Notes: a model not told the origin generated them from the sequence alone. Counted from the first letter of the stretch, positions 1 to 6,823 are shown. The stretch: 9,194 nt of DNA from an uncultured Catenibacterium sp. (GCF_900764565.1 NZ_CAAFOM010000309.1:1-9194); one strand, 5' to 3'. Translations and numbers: made by a program.

Positions 1-53
1 CTATATATAGTAAACTTAGTATCTAAAAACACTTCAATTATCTAACATGATGA

Positions 54-152
54 GGTCTATTTCCATCCACTATATTATTTGGCGCTTACGATTCAAAAGA
101 TGGATATTTTGAAGAAATAATTGAAGTCAAAGAAGACTGTGAAATCAAATGA
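54..152 (+). pseudogene. Possible decayed 3' remnant of an unidentified gene
   Basis: One plus-strand frame is open from 54 and ends at a TGA at 150-152 with a protein-like tail reading GYFEEIIEVKEDCEIK. No ATG, GTG or TTG lies in this open stretch, and it begins just after stops at 48-53, so it cannot be an intact small gene. The neighbouring frame reads LYIVNLVSKNTSII then a stop at 43-45, and after it HDEVYFHPLYYLAL, which also looks coding. A gene broken by a stop near 43 and a frameshift near 80 would explain both. The strong plus-strand terminator that follows fits a former or partial gene. No product is recognised, and AT-rich sequence can mimic coding, so this is tentative. Confidence 0.3.
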
Positions 153-172
153 TCTCACAGTCTTCTTTTTTT
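129..172 (+). terminator. Strong hairpin terminator between the 5' remnant and nrdD
   Basis: A perfect 12-bp stem pairs AGAAGACTGTGA (131-142) with TCACAGTCTTCT (155-166). The loop can add three more pairs (ATC 144-146 with GAT 151-153). On the plus strand the stem runs into TTTTTTT at 166-172, the better U-tract. Read on the minus strand, where the nrd transcript ends, the hairpin is followed only by the weaker TCTTTGACTT. It therefore looks designed for a plus-strand gene and probably serves both directions. Confidence 0.85.
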
Positions 173-179
173 ACTTTGA

Positions 180-2546
180 TTATGCTCTTTCTTCTATATA
201 TTTTCTAATATTAGACACATTCACATATTTCGCATAACTCTTATCATTCGCTACGACAAGAGTAGGGGCCTGCATGACAGAGAATCTCTTTGTGAGGTCT
301 ACTTGTTCTTCTGCATCTATTAATTCATAGTCTACATGTTCATCTTCTAATATCTTCTTAATAATACGACAGTTAGGACATGTTTTTGTAGTGAATAAAT
401 AAAGCTTTTCATTCTGTATAACAGGCTGTGCCTGTTCTTCTTTGATTTTCTTCATATGTCTGCCACTTAATACTGAGTGACCCATATCATATGTTTTACG
501 TTCCTTGAATTCCTGTGCTTTACCTTCATTCCAGTTCTTAACTGGTCTATAGTAACCTGTAATACGACTCCATACTTCTGTAGGTTTACCACACACAGGA
601 CATACAGGCTGTTCTCCTACAAGATAACCATGATCTTCACAAATAGAATAAGTAGGTGAAATTGTATAATAAGGAAGTTTATAGTTTTCCGCAATCTTTC
701 TTACAAGTGTTGCAGCACCTTTCCAGTCTGGTAGCTTTTCACCTAAGAAAGCATGGAATACAGTACCTGATGTATAAAGAGTTTGTAATTCATCCTGAAT
801 ATCTAAAGCAGTAAATAAGTCATCTGTATAACCTACTGGTAAATGAGATGAGTTTGTATAGTAAGGTGTATTACCCTCTTTAGTGGCAGTAATGATATCT
901 GGATATTTCTTCTTATCATGTTTCGCAAGACGATAAGATGTAGATTCTGCAGGTGTTGCTTCTAGGTTATATAAATCACCATATTCTTCCTGATAGATCA
1001 CTAATCTTTCACGCATATGGTTTAATACATCCTTCGCAAATTCTTGTGCATCTGTGTGTGTTAAGTCTTCTTTAAGCCAGTTCGCATTGAGTGTCGCTTC
1101 ATTCATACCTACTAAGCCAATAGTAGAGAAATGATTCTTAAATGAGCCTAAATAACGTTTTGTATAAGGGTAGAGCCCTTCATCTAATAACTTACTAATC
1201 ACATCTCTTTTTACCTTTAATGATCTTGCCGCAAGATCCATTAAGTGATCCAGTCTTTCATAGAATTCCTGTTCATTATGTGACAAATAAGCAATACGTG
1301 GAAGGTTAATAGTAACGACACCCACTGATCCTGTTGATTCTCCTGAACCAAAGAATCCTCCACTCTTTCTTCTTAATTCTCTTAAATCAAGTCTTAATCG
1401 ACAACACATAGATCTCACATCACTTGGTTCCATATCTGAATTAATATAGTTAGAGAAATATGGTGTACCAAACTTTGCAGTCATTTCAAATAATAGTTTA
1501 TTATTTTCTGTTTCAGACCAATCAAAATCTTTTGTGATAGAGTATGTAGGAATAGGGTACTGGAATCCACGACCATTCGCATCACCTTCAATCATCACTT
1601 CAATAAAGGCTTTATTGATCATATCCATTTCTTTCTGACAATCCTTATAACGGAAGTCCATTTCTTTTCCACCAACTATCGCATTGAGTTCAGCTAAATC
1701 ATTTGGTACTGTCCAATCTAAAGTAATATTAGAAAAAGGCGCCTGTGTTCCCCAGCGTGAAGGGGTATTGACACCATAGATAAATGATTCAATACATTTC
1801 TTGACTTGATCATAAGGAAGATTATCTACCTTTACAAATGGTGCTAAGTAAGTATCAAAAGAAGAGAATGCCTGCGCACCTGCCCATTCATTCTGCATAA
1901 TACCTAAGAAGTTCACCATCTGATTACATAATGAGGCAAGATGTTTAGCTGGTTTAGATGTAATCTTACCTGGAATACCTCCTAAACCTTCCTGAATCAA
2001 TTGTTTCAATGACCATCCTGCACAATATCCTGTCAACATACTTAAATCATGAATATGGAAATCTCCCTCTCTATGTGCATCCGCAATCTCTTGATCATAT
2101 ATTTCAGATAACCAATAATTCGCAGTAATCGCACCACTGTTACTTAGAATCAACCCACCAACAGAATAAGTGACAGTAGAATTCTCTTTCACTCTCCAGT
2201 CAGTCGCATTCACATAACTATTCACTAGATCCTTATAATCAAGAATCGTAGACTTCATATTTCTTACTTTCTCTCTCTGTTTACGATAAAGAATATAAGA
2301 CTTAGCCACATCACTATAACCTGCCTGTGATAAGATATCCTCTACACTATCCTGGATATCTTCTACCGCAATCTTATGATCTTTAATCTTCTTTTCAAAA
2401 TCACTTGTGACCTTTAATGCAAGCATATCAATCACACTTGGATGATATTCTTTCTTTAATGAAATAAATGCTTTTTCAATCGCACGGGTTATCTTCTTTA
2501 AATCAAATTCTGTAATCTTACCATCTCTTTTAATGACCTGGTACAT
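180..2546 (-). CDS. nrdD: Anaerobic (class III) ribonucleoside-triphosphate reductase with C-terminal glutaredoxin-like domain
   Basis: Reduces ribonucleotides to deoxyribonucleotides in the cytoplasm without oxygen, using a glycyl radical installed by NrdG. Of 788 residues, 1-95 form the ATP-cone allosteric domain. The catalytic barrel carries FHIH (163-166), Cys175, the Met380-Cys381-Cys382-Arg segment expected to hold the thiyl-radical cysteine, and the glycine-rich GGFFGSGESTGSVGVVTINL. Probable zinc ligands are Cys636, His639, Cys649 and Cys652. The glycyl-radical motif RITGYYRPV places the radical at Gly664. After the usual family end near HSVL (690-693) come about 75 extra residues: a thioredoxin-fold domain with CPNC (723-726) and a cis-proline motif QAPT (Pro761). 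The fused redoxin suggests that thiols, not formate, supply electrons; that is inference. It lies 4 bp after the activase gene. Its ribosome binding site (GAAAGGA, 2556-2562) is inside the end of that gene, implying coupled translation. Confidence 0.97.
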   Translation of the reverse strand: MYQVIKRDGKITEFDLKKITRAIEKAFISLKKEYHPSVIDMLALKVTSDFEKKIKDHKIAVEDIQDSVEDILSQAGYSDVAKSYILYRKQREKVRNMKSTILDYKDLVNSYVNATDWRVKENSTVTYSVGGLILSNSGAITANYWLSEIYDQEIADAHREGDFHIHDLSMLTGYCAGWSLKQLIQEGLGGIPGKITSKPAKHLASLCNQMVNFLGIMQNEWAGAQAFSSFDTYLAPFVKVDNLPYDQVKKCIESFIYGVNTPSRWGTQAPFSNITLDWTVPNDLAELNAIVGGKEMDFRYKDCQKEMDMINKAFIEVMIEGDANGRGFQYPIPTYSITKDFDWSETENNKLLFEMTAKFGTPYFSNYINSDMEPSDVRSMCCRLRLDLRELRRKSGGFFGSGESTGSVGVVTINLPRIAYLSHNEQEFYERLDHLMDLAARSLKVKRDVISKLLDEGLYPYTKRYLGSFKNHFSTIGLVGMNEATLNANWLKEDLTHTDAQEFAKDVLNHMRERLVIYQEEYGDLYNLEATPAESTSYRLAKHDKKKYPDIITATKEGNTPYYTNSSHLPVGYTDDLFTALDIQDELQTLYTSGTVFHAFLGEKLPDWKGAATLVRKIAENYKLPYYTISPTYSICEDHGYLVGEQPVCPVCGKPTEVWSRITGYYRPVKNWNEGKAQEFKERKTYDMGHSVLSGRHMKKIKEEQAQPVIQNEKLYLFTTKTCPNCRIIKKILEDEHVDYELIDAEEQVDLTKRFSVMQAPTLVVANDKSYAKYVNVSNIRKYIEERA

Positions 2547-2550
2547 ATTA

Positions 2551-3696
2551 TCATATCCTTTCTTCTATCCCTCTGATTTCACATTCATCAACATATTCCT
2601 CTAAAATCTTTTTATAACTCTGGAGTGTTTCTAATGAGCATGCATGTAAACCTTCTTGAATCACATTCTCATTATCTTCAAAGTTTTGAAGATAATAACG
2701 TCTGGCACCTTTGATCCATTCCCCAATGAGTCTCATATCATTTTCTGTATGGAATTCTTTAATGATTGTCGTTCTGAATTCATAATCTACATGATTTTCT
2801 AATAAATACTGGACTGTTGTTTTAATAGAATCAAGACGATACCCTTCTAAACCAATTGTCTTATTGTATTTCTTGGGTGCATTCTTAATATCTACTGCTA
2901 CATAATCAATAAGACCTTCTTCTACTAACTCTTTTAGTCTATTAGGAAAAGATCCATTTGTATCTAACTTAATAGAATATCCCATATCCTTGATATTTCT
3001 TAAGAAATCTACAATACCAGCCTGTAATAAAGGTTCTCCACCTGTAATACATACACCCTCTAATATATTCTTTCTCTTTTCTAAGAATTCAAGAACATCC
3101 TCCTGTTCAATCTCTACCATGTTTTCTGGTAAGAAAACTAAATCAGAATTATGACAGAAAGGACATTTAAAATTACATCCTCCAGTAAAAAGAGTACATG
3201 CCATCTTACCTGGATAATCTAAAAGAGTGAGCTTTTGAAAACCAAAGATACGGAAGTGATTCTGATAAGCTGGTTCTTCTATGGCTTTCTTAACTAAAAG
3301 ATGCATTGTCTTTTCTAACTGATCTACTTCTTCTAAAGTCAGATCAGATGTTAAATGAGACCACCAGTCTTTTCTCGCAAGATACATCTCTGTAATCACA
3401 TCTTTCGCTTTAGGTGTTGTTTTAAGCTTCTTAGAACGTTTATCTAGATTATTCTCTTCTATACGAATATATCCAGCATCATGTAATTTAGATACACTCT
3501 TTGTGATTGTACCTTTATCTACAGAACCACTAGAAGACAACTCCTTCATAGTAATACCAGGATGTTCATGAATCATCATCAAATTCACAACCTGTCCATA
3601 ACCTATATCATATTTCTTTAATCTATTATCATAATATTTAATAGCTGCACGATATAGTAATGCATTATCACTCATGAAGTTCTCTTTCTTATCCAT
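2551..3696 (-). CDS. nrdG: MarR-type winged-helix domain fused to NrdG-type radical-SAM activase
   Basis: The C-terminal half is the radical-SAM enzyme that generates the glycyl radical on NrdD. Its hallmarks (numbered from the chosen start) are GFQKLTLLDYPGK near 152-164, the [4Fe-4S] ligands CNFKCPFC (Cys174, 178, 181) and the SAM-binding TGGEPLLQ near 218-225. The N-terminal 140 residues are a MarR-family regulator: recognition-helix region SVDKGTITKSVSKLHDAGYI and wing NLDKRSKKLKTTPKA. The reading frame is continuous and no start codon with a ribosome binding site precedes the NrdG part, so this looks like a true fusion. Stand-alone NrdG proteins are about 150-230 residues; this one is 381. 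I chose the ATG at 3694-3696 because AAAGAGGTGA (3702-3711) lies 8 bp upstream. A GTG at 3703-3705 would extend it by three residues but sits inside that ribosome binding site. It is first gene of the operon with nrdD. DNA binding by the fusion, and autoregulation, are inferred. Confidence 0.92.
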   Translation of the reverse strand: MDKKENFMSDNALLYRAAIKYYDNRLKKYDIGYGQVVNLMMIHEHPGITMKELSSSGSVDKGTITKSVSKLHDAGYIRIEENNLDKRSKKLKTTPKAKDVITEMYLARKDWWSHLTSDLTLEEVDQLEKTMHLLVKKAIEEPAYQNHFRIFGFQKLTLLDYPGKMACTLFTGGCNFKCPFCHNSDLVFLPENMVEIEQEDVLEFLEKRKNILEGVCITGGEPLLQAGIVDFLRNIKDMGYSIKLDTNGSFPNRLKELVEEGLIDYVAVDIKNAPKKYNKTIGLEGYRLDSIKTTVQYLLENHVDYEFRTTIIKEFHTENDMRLIGEWIKGARRYYLQNFEDNENVIQEGLHACSLETLQSYKKILEEYVDECEIRGIEERI

Positions 3697-3710
3697 TTCT
3701 CTCACCTCTT

Positions 3711-3728
3711 TAGTTGACTATCCAACTA
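3711..3728. promoter_or_regulatory. TAGTTG-N6-CAACTA palindrome, candidate MarR-type operator
   Basis: The sequence TAGTTGACTATCCAACTA has perfect 6-bp inverted arms around a 6-bp spacer, 18 bp in all, the size of typical MarR-family operators. It abuts the ribosome binding site of the MarR-NrdG fusion gene and would cover the probable transcription start. Position and symmetry suggest the fusion protein binds here and controls its own operon. The sequence shows the palindrome; the binding partner is inferred. Confidence 0.5.
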
Positions 3729-3785
3729 TATTAAGTCTAGCACCAAAAGAGAGCGTATGCAATTGTTGTGAAAATGTTTGCACAT
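3726..3785 (-). CDS. Possible 19-residue Cys/His-rich leader peptide upstream of the nrd operon
   Basis: On the minus strand AGGAG (3792-3796) lies 6 bp before an ATG (3783-3785) that opens a 19-codon frame, MCKHFHNNCIRSLLVLDLI, ending in TAG at 3726-3728 just upstream of the nrdG start. The CxHxHxxC arrangement resembles a small metal site. However, the ORF coincides with the Rex-like box and the palindrome, whose bases constrain the codons, and a promoter upstream of its ribosome binding site is not clear. It may well be chance. Confidence 0.18.
   Translation of the reverse strand: MCKHFHNNCIRSLLVLDLI
3734..3762 (-). promoter_or_regulatory. Candidate promoter of the nrd operon
   Basis: On the minus strand TTGCAT (3757-3762) and TAGACT (3734-3739) are 17 bp apart, giving a predicted start near 3727, within the MarR-like palindrome. 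Both boxes are imperfect. Alternatives upstream are GATAAT (3785-3790) and TATACT (3803-3808), each with a poor -35. The operon must start in this intergenic region, but which of these is used cannot be settled by eye. Confidence 0.25.
3766..3785. promoter_or_regulatory. Rex-like redox operator candidate
   Basis: TTGTGAAAATGTTTGCACAT is an imperfect palindrome. It shares the left arm TTGTGAAA and most of the right arm with the well-known Rex box, TTGTGAA-N4-TTCACAA with AT-rich centre. Rex is the NADH/NAD-responsive repressor of fermentation and anaerobic genes in Firmicutes, so a site upstream of an anaerobic reductase operon makes sense. The right arm has a G where Rex boxes usually have T, so this is a candidate only. 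It overlaps one of the possible -10 boxes. Confidence 0.4.
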
Positions 3786-3791
3786 TATCAT

Positions 3792-3865
3792 CTCCTACAC
3801 ATAGTATAAACCAATTAAATAAGTAACGTATTAAAGTTAGAAGTGATAAAACCTAAATGTAGGAG
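3792..3865. repeat. Widely spaced 8-bp inverted repeat in the divergent control region
   Basis: CTCCTACA (3792-3799) and its exact reverse complement TGTAGGAG (3858-3865) flank 58 bp of AT-rich DNA between the divergent operons. Such paired half-sites could be distant operators for a regulator that loops DNA, or two ribosome-binding-like sequences on opposite strands. No known factor is recognised. Confidence 0.35.
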
Positions 3866-3894
3866 TTAATAAAATATATTTGTCTATATCGAAG

Positions 3895-3916
3895 TGAAAC
3901 GGTTACATGATATAAT
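3895..3916 (+). promoter_or_regulatory. Extended -10 promoter of the HTH gene pair with adjoining palindrome
   Basis: TGATATAAT (3908-3916) is a perfect extended -10 element (TG-N-TATAAT), predicting a start near 3923 and a very short leader. No good -35 lies 17 bp upstream, which is acceptable for extended -10 promoters. Immediately upstream, TGAAACGGTTACA (3895-3907) is an odd-centred pseudo-palindrome that resembles a CcpA cre site but is one base short of the 14-bp consensus. It could be an operator for CcpA, another LacI-type factor or the HTH proteins themselves. Confidence 0.55.
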
Positions 3917-3938
3917 TAATACTAAGGAGGGGTATATT

Positions 3939-5390
3939 ATGTCTCTATCAGAACTATTATCGTTTTATACAAATAAGAAAAAAACAAATATAACACAATT
4001 TGCACAATATCTAGGAATTGACCGTTCTACCCTGCATAAGATTATTAAAGGACAAAGACCTGCGACAAGTGAAGCATTAGTCAAAAGAATGGCTCAATAT
4101 CTATGTTTAAACCAGGAAGAAACAAAACAGTTATTAGATGCTTATGAAATTGATACGATTGGTGCTTTTACATTCTATCGTCGTAAACATATCCAGACTT
4201 TCTTTAAAGAAGCAGACCATGTGTTAGACCAGGATCATCCAATGACCGAACAATTCACCTATAGTGAAGAAGTACTTATAGATGATGTTTATACAGGAAA
4301 GATTAATGTAGAACATATACTCTATACTTTATATTCTCATGAAACAAGAGAAGAAGATCCTCATGTAAGAATCATGGAACAGCCTTACGAAATGTCTTTA
4401 ATACTTGATTCTTTTAATCACCTTTCATCAGATATGCCTATAACACATTTATTCTGTCTAGATAATTCACAAAAACAGACTAAAAACCATGAATTCTATA
4501 ATCTTCAATGTTTAAATAATCTATTACCTGTTATTTTACGTAATAAGAATTATCATCCTTATTACTACTATAGCAATGTATCCATCATGAATGAACATGA
4601 TGTATTCTATCCTAATGTCATGATTACAACACGCTATGTCTTTACTTATACAAATGATCATAGCCAGGGTATACTGTATAAAACACCACAGATTGTGAAT
4701 GCCTTTAAAGAGAAGTTTGATGCTTATATAAAAGAAGCATCTTGCTTTATGACACGTGAGTCATGGGTAGATAATCTAACAGATATTCAGACATTCTTTA
4801 ATACACAGACCATTACAAGAGAATTAATGACAACACCATGTCCTACTTATGTATTTGAAGAGAGTGATCTGGCTATTATGCGTAAATCATTAAAGGATTT
4901 CTTCCCTGATAAAGAAGGATTTATTAAACAATTCCATGATTTTGCGAATTATTGGAATCAAGAATTCTATACTCAATATTCTGATATCTTCCATATCATT
5001 TATACAGTGCAGGGATTACGCTATACAGCCAAAACAGGTTATCTTCATGATGTACCCCCAGAACTCTTTAATCCTCTCTCTTTAAAGGATAGACTCTTAC
5101 TAATCACAAAGTGGAAGGAATTCTGTAAGAAGCATCCTTATATCATGATGGCAGATATGCCATATCTTTCTGAAACATCTACAACATATTTCCAGTTAAG
5201 TGATCAGGTATTCCATATGATTGCAGCAGACTCAACAGGAACACTTGCAAATATCTCTATACAAGAAGTGACACTTGTAGAAGCATTTAATGACTTCTTT
5301 GAAAATGTGATTAAGAAGAATGCTTATAGTAAAGAAGAAGAACTCAAAGTGATTGATGAATGTATAGAAATGATCAAGAGGGAGATGTAG
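3939..5390 (+). CDS. HTH-domain protein of unknown function, first of a tandem paralogous pair
   Basis: The 483-residue protein begins with an XRE/Cro-like helix-turn-helix: NITQFAQYLGIDRSTLHKII (residues 17-36), with the recognition helix at about 28-39. It continues into about 400 residues I do not recognise. No signal peptide, membrane segment or known catalytic motif is visible, so it is probably a cytoplasmic DNA-binding regulator with a large sensor or partner domain. Segments shared with its neighbour include ITHLFCLDN (168-176), a tyrosine run (YYYY 208-211), FYPN, YTNDHSQGILY (237-247) and VQGLR (357-361). The ATG at 3939 is preceded by AAGGAGG (3924-3930) at 8 bp, and the start aligns with the paralog (MSLSELLSFY versus MYVSQLLSEY). 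A longer GTG start at 3894 would put the promoter and ribosome binding site inside the gene. It is transcribed divergently from the nrd operon and probably with the downstream gene. Confidence 0.85.
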   Translation: MSLSELLSFYTNKKKTNITQFAQYLGIDRSTLHKIIKGQRPATSEALVKRMAQYLCLNQEETKQLLDAYEIDTIGAFTFYRRKHIQTFFKEADHVLDQDHPMTEQFTYSEEVLIDDVYTGKINVEHILYTLYSHETREEDPHVRIMEQPYEMSLILDSFNHLSSDMPITHLFCLDNSQKQTKNHEFYNLQCLNNLLPVILRNKNYHPYYYYSNVSIMNEHDVFYPNVMITTRYVFTYTNDHSQGILYKTPQIVNAFKEKFDAYIKEASCFMTRESWVDNLTDIQTFFNTQTITRELMTTPCPTYVFEESDLAIMRKSLKDFFPDKEGFIKQFHDFANYWNQEFYTQYSDIFHIIYTVQGLRYTAKTGYLHDVPPELFNPLSLKDRLLLITKWKEFCKKHPYIMMADMPYLSETSTTYFQLSDQVFHMIAADSTGTLANISIQEVTLVEAFNDFFENVIKKNAYSKEEELKVIDECIEMIKREM

Positions 5391-5394
5391 TTCT

Positions 5395-6798
5395 ATGTAT
5401 GTATCTCAATTATTATCAGAATATATAAAGAATAAGAAAACAAATATTAAGAAGTGTGCTGAGTATTTCCAGATGGATCGTTCTACTCTTTATAAGATTA
5501 TTAGAGGAGAACGTAAGGCACCTAGTCGTGATTTTATTCTAAAGATCAGTCAGTATCTCTATCTGACAAATGATGAAAAGAAAGAACTATTAAATGCTTA
5601 TGAAATAGATAAGGTAGGAGAGTTCCAATACTATTGTCGTCAACATGTCAGTTCCTTTCTAAAAGAAGCTGCCTTATTAGATAATCATTCTTTTACATCT
5701 ACAGAAGTACTGCATACTGATTTAAAGCCAGGACATTATTCTAATATTTATGATATAGAACATCTCTTCTATGAATTATTCTTACTAGAAAGCAAAGAAA
5801 TAGATCCTCATATAAGGATCTTAGCACAGCCTACACATGCACTCTATTTATTAAGAATGGTTTGTCAGAATAAACCCAATATTAATATTACACATATATT
5901 CTGTCTTGATAATACCAATGCCCTCACAAAAGATAACCAATTCTATAACTTAAGTGTTCTAACTAATATCATGCCTTTGATCTTTAATAATGATCATTAT
6001 AGTGCTTATTATTACTATAATGAAATCAATGCGATCAAAAATCATCTTTGTTTCTTTCCTAATATTATTCTTACTCATAAGTATCTTCTTATTTATACGA
6101 ACGATCATTCAAATGGTATTCTTTATGGAAGAGGAGAAACATATGATGCTTATGAAGATCTGTTTAATCAGTATTTAAAAGAAACGAGAAGTTTGATTAC
6201 GAATCAGAATAATATAAGTGATGCAATGGGAGATTATCATTATCTTTTATTTGCACCACCTATTAGTGCACTTTATCAAGAAGAAGATCCATTTCCACTG
6301 CCTTTAGAAGATAATCAAAATTCTATTGATTTTATTGAATCATTTAAAAATCATTCAACACGCTTAAAACAGTTTGTGAAAGGCAATAAGAATCATCTAT
6401 CAGGACTCTTTACTATTCAGGGATTACGTTGTCTTGTGAATACGGGTTATACAACGGCTTTTCCTAGTCCATTATGTCAGCCTTTGACTATTGATGATAG
6501 AATCAAGATCTTACGTAGACAGAAGAACTTCATGAATCTTTATCCTATACAATTAGTCGATGTCCCTGAATATTCTGATACATCTTTCTTAATTATAGTA
6601 ATGAGTATGAATACACTCTATTTCCAGATTGTTTCAACAAGTGGTACAGTTAAAACGATTCAATTTCATGAAGCCAGCCTCGTCATGGCTTTTAATGACT
6701 ATTATCAATATATATTAGAAGAAAGATGTTTTAGTAAAGAAGAAGCATCTCAAATCATTGATACTTATATTACACAACTAGAGAATTTAAAAGAGTGA
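5395..6798 (+). CDS. HTH-domain protein of unknown function, second of the tandem paralogous pair
   Basis: The 467-residue protein is colinear with the preceding gene product along its length. The N-terminal helix-turn-helix (NIKKCAEYFQMDRSTLYKII, 17-36) is the most alike. Other shared blocks are ITHIFCLDN (165-173), the YYYY run (205-208), FFPN, YTNDHSNGILY (234-244), IQGLR (341-345) and AFND near the end. The middle (about 265-330) diverges most, which could be where specificity differs. The gene starts 4 bp after its neighbour's stop, with a GGGAG-type ribosome binding site inside the upstream gene, so the two are likely cotranscribed and translationally coupled and arose by duplication. 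No enzyme motif or membrane segment is seen. A transcription-regulator role rests only on the HTH; the C-terminal function is unknown. Its stop codon lies inside the terminator stem. Confidence 0.85.
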   Translation: MYVSQLLSEYIKNKKTNIKKCAEYFQMDRSTLYKIIRGERKAPSRDFILKISQYLYLTNDEKKELLNAYEIDKVGEFQYYCRQHVSSFLKEAALLDNHSFTSTEVLHTDLKPGHYSNIYDIEHLFYELFLLESKEIDPHIRILAQPTHALYLLRMVCQNKPNINITHIFCLDNTNALTKDNQFYNLSVLTNIMPLIFNNDHYSAYYYYNEINAIKNHLCFFPNIILTHKYLLIYTNDHSNGILYGRGETYDAYEDLFNQYLKETRSLITNQNNISDAMGDYHYLLFAPPISALYQEEDPFPLPLEDNQNSIDFIESFKNHSTRLKQFVKGNKNHLSGLFTIQGLRCLVNTGYTTAFPSPLCQPLTIDDRIKILRRQKNFMNLYPIQLVDVPEYSDTSFLIIVMSMNTLYFQIVSTSGTVKTIQFHEASLVMAFNDYYQYILEERCFSKEEASQIIDTYITQLENLKE

Positions 6799-6819
6799 AC
6801 CACAAAAGTTCACTCTTTT
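6789..6819. terminator. Bidirectional terminator between the HTH pair and metG
   Basis: A perfect 12-bp stem pairs AAAAGAGTGAAC (6789-6800) with GTTCACTCTTTT (6808-6819) around a 7-base loop. The A and T ends give a short U-run in both directions, so it can end both convergent transcripts. It contains the stop codon of the upstream HTH gene and ends 4 bp before the metG stop, leaving only 25 bp between the two coding regions. Confidence 0.85.
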
Positions 6820-6823
6820 CATG

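Noticed and set aside
1..10. CTATATATAG at the window edge as half of an NrdR box
   Set aside because: The flank reads TAAAC instead of the TGT expected of an NrdR box, the left flank is outside the window, and it lies downstream of the nrd operon, not at its promoter.
477..659. 60-codon plus-strand ORF opposite nrdD
   Set aside because: It lies wholly antisense to the conserved C-terminal catalytic region of nrdD, with no ribosome binding site or recognisable product.
3697..3705. GTG start of the MarR-NrdG fusion at 3703-3705
   Set aside because: The GTG lies within the AAAGAGGTGA ribosome binding site, which is correctly spaced for the ATG at 3694-3696.
3797..3812. ACACATAGTATAAACC as an NrdR box upstream of the nrd operon
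   Set aside because: Only the first half resembles the consensus; it is not palindromic and the centre does not match.
3894..3938. N-terminal extension of the first HTH gene from a GTG at 3894
   Set aside because: It would place the extended -10 promoter and the AAGGAGG ribosome binding site inside the coding region, has no ribosome binding site of its own, and is not matched in the paralog.
5990..6178. Hydrophobic 62-codon ORF inside the second HTH gene
   Set aside because: It is a frame-shifted shadow of an AT-rich coding region; the apparent membrane-like residues come from ATT/TTT-rich codons of the real gene.
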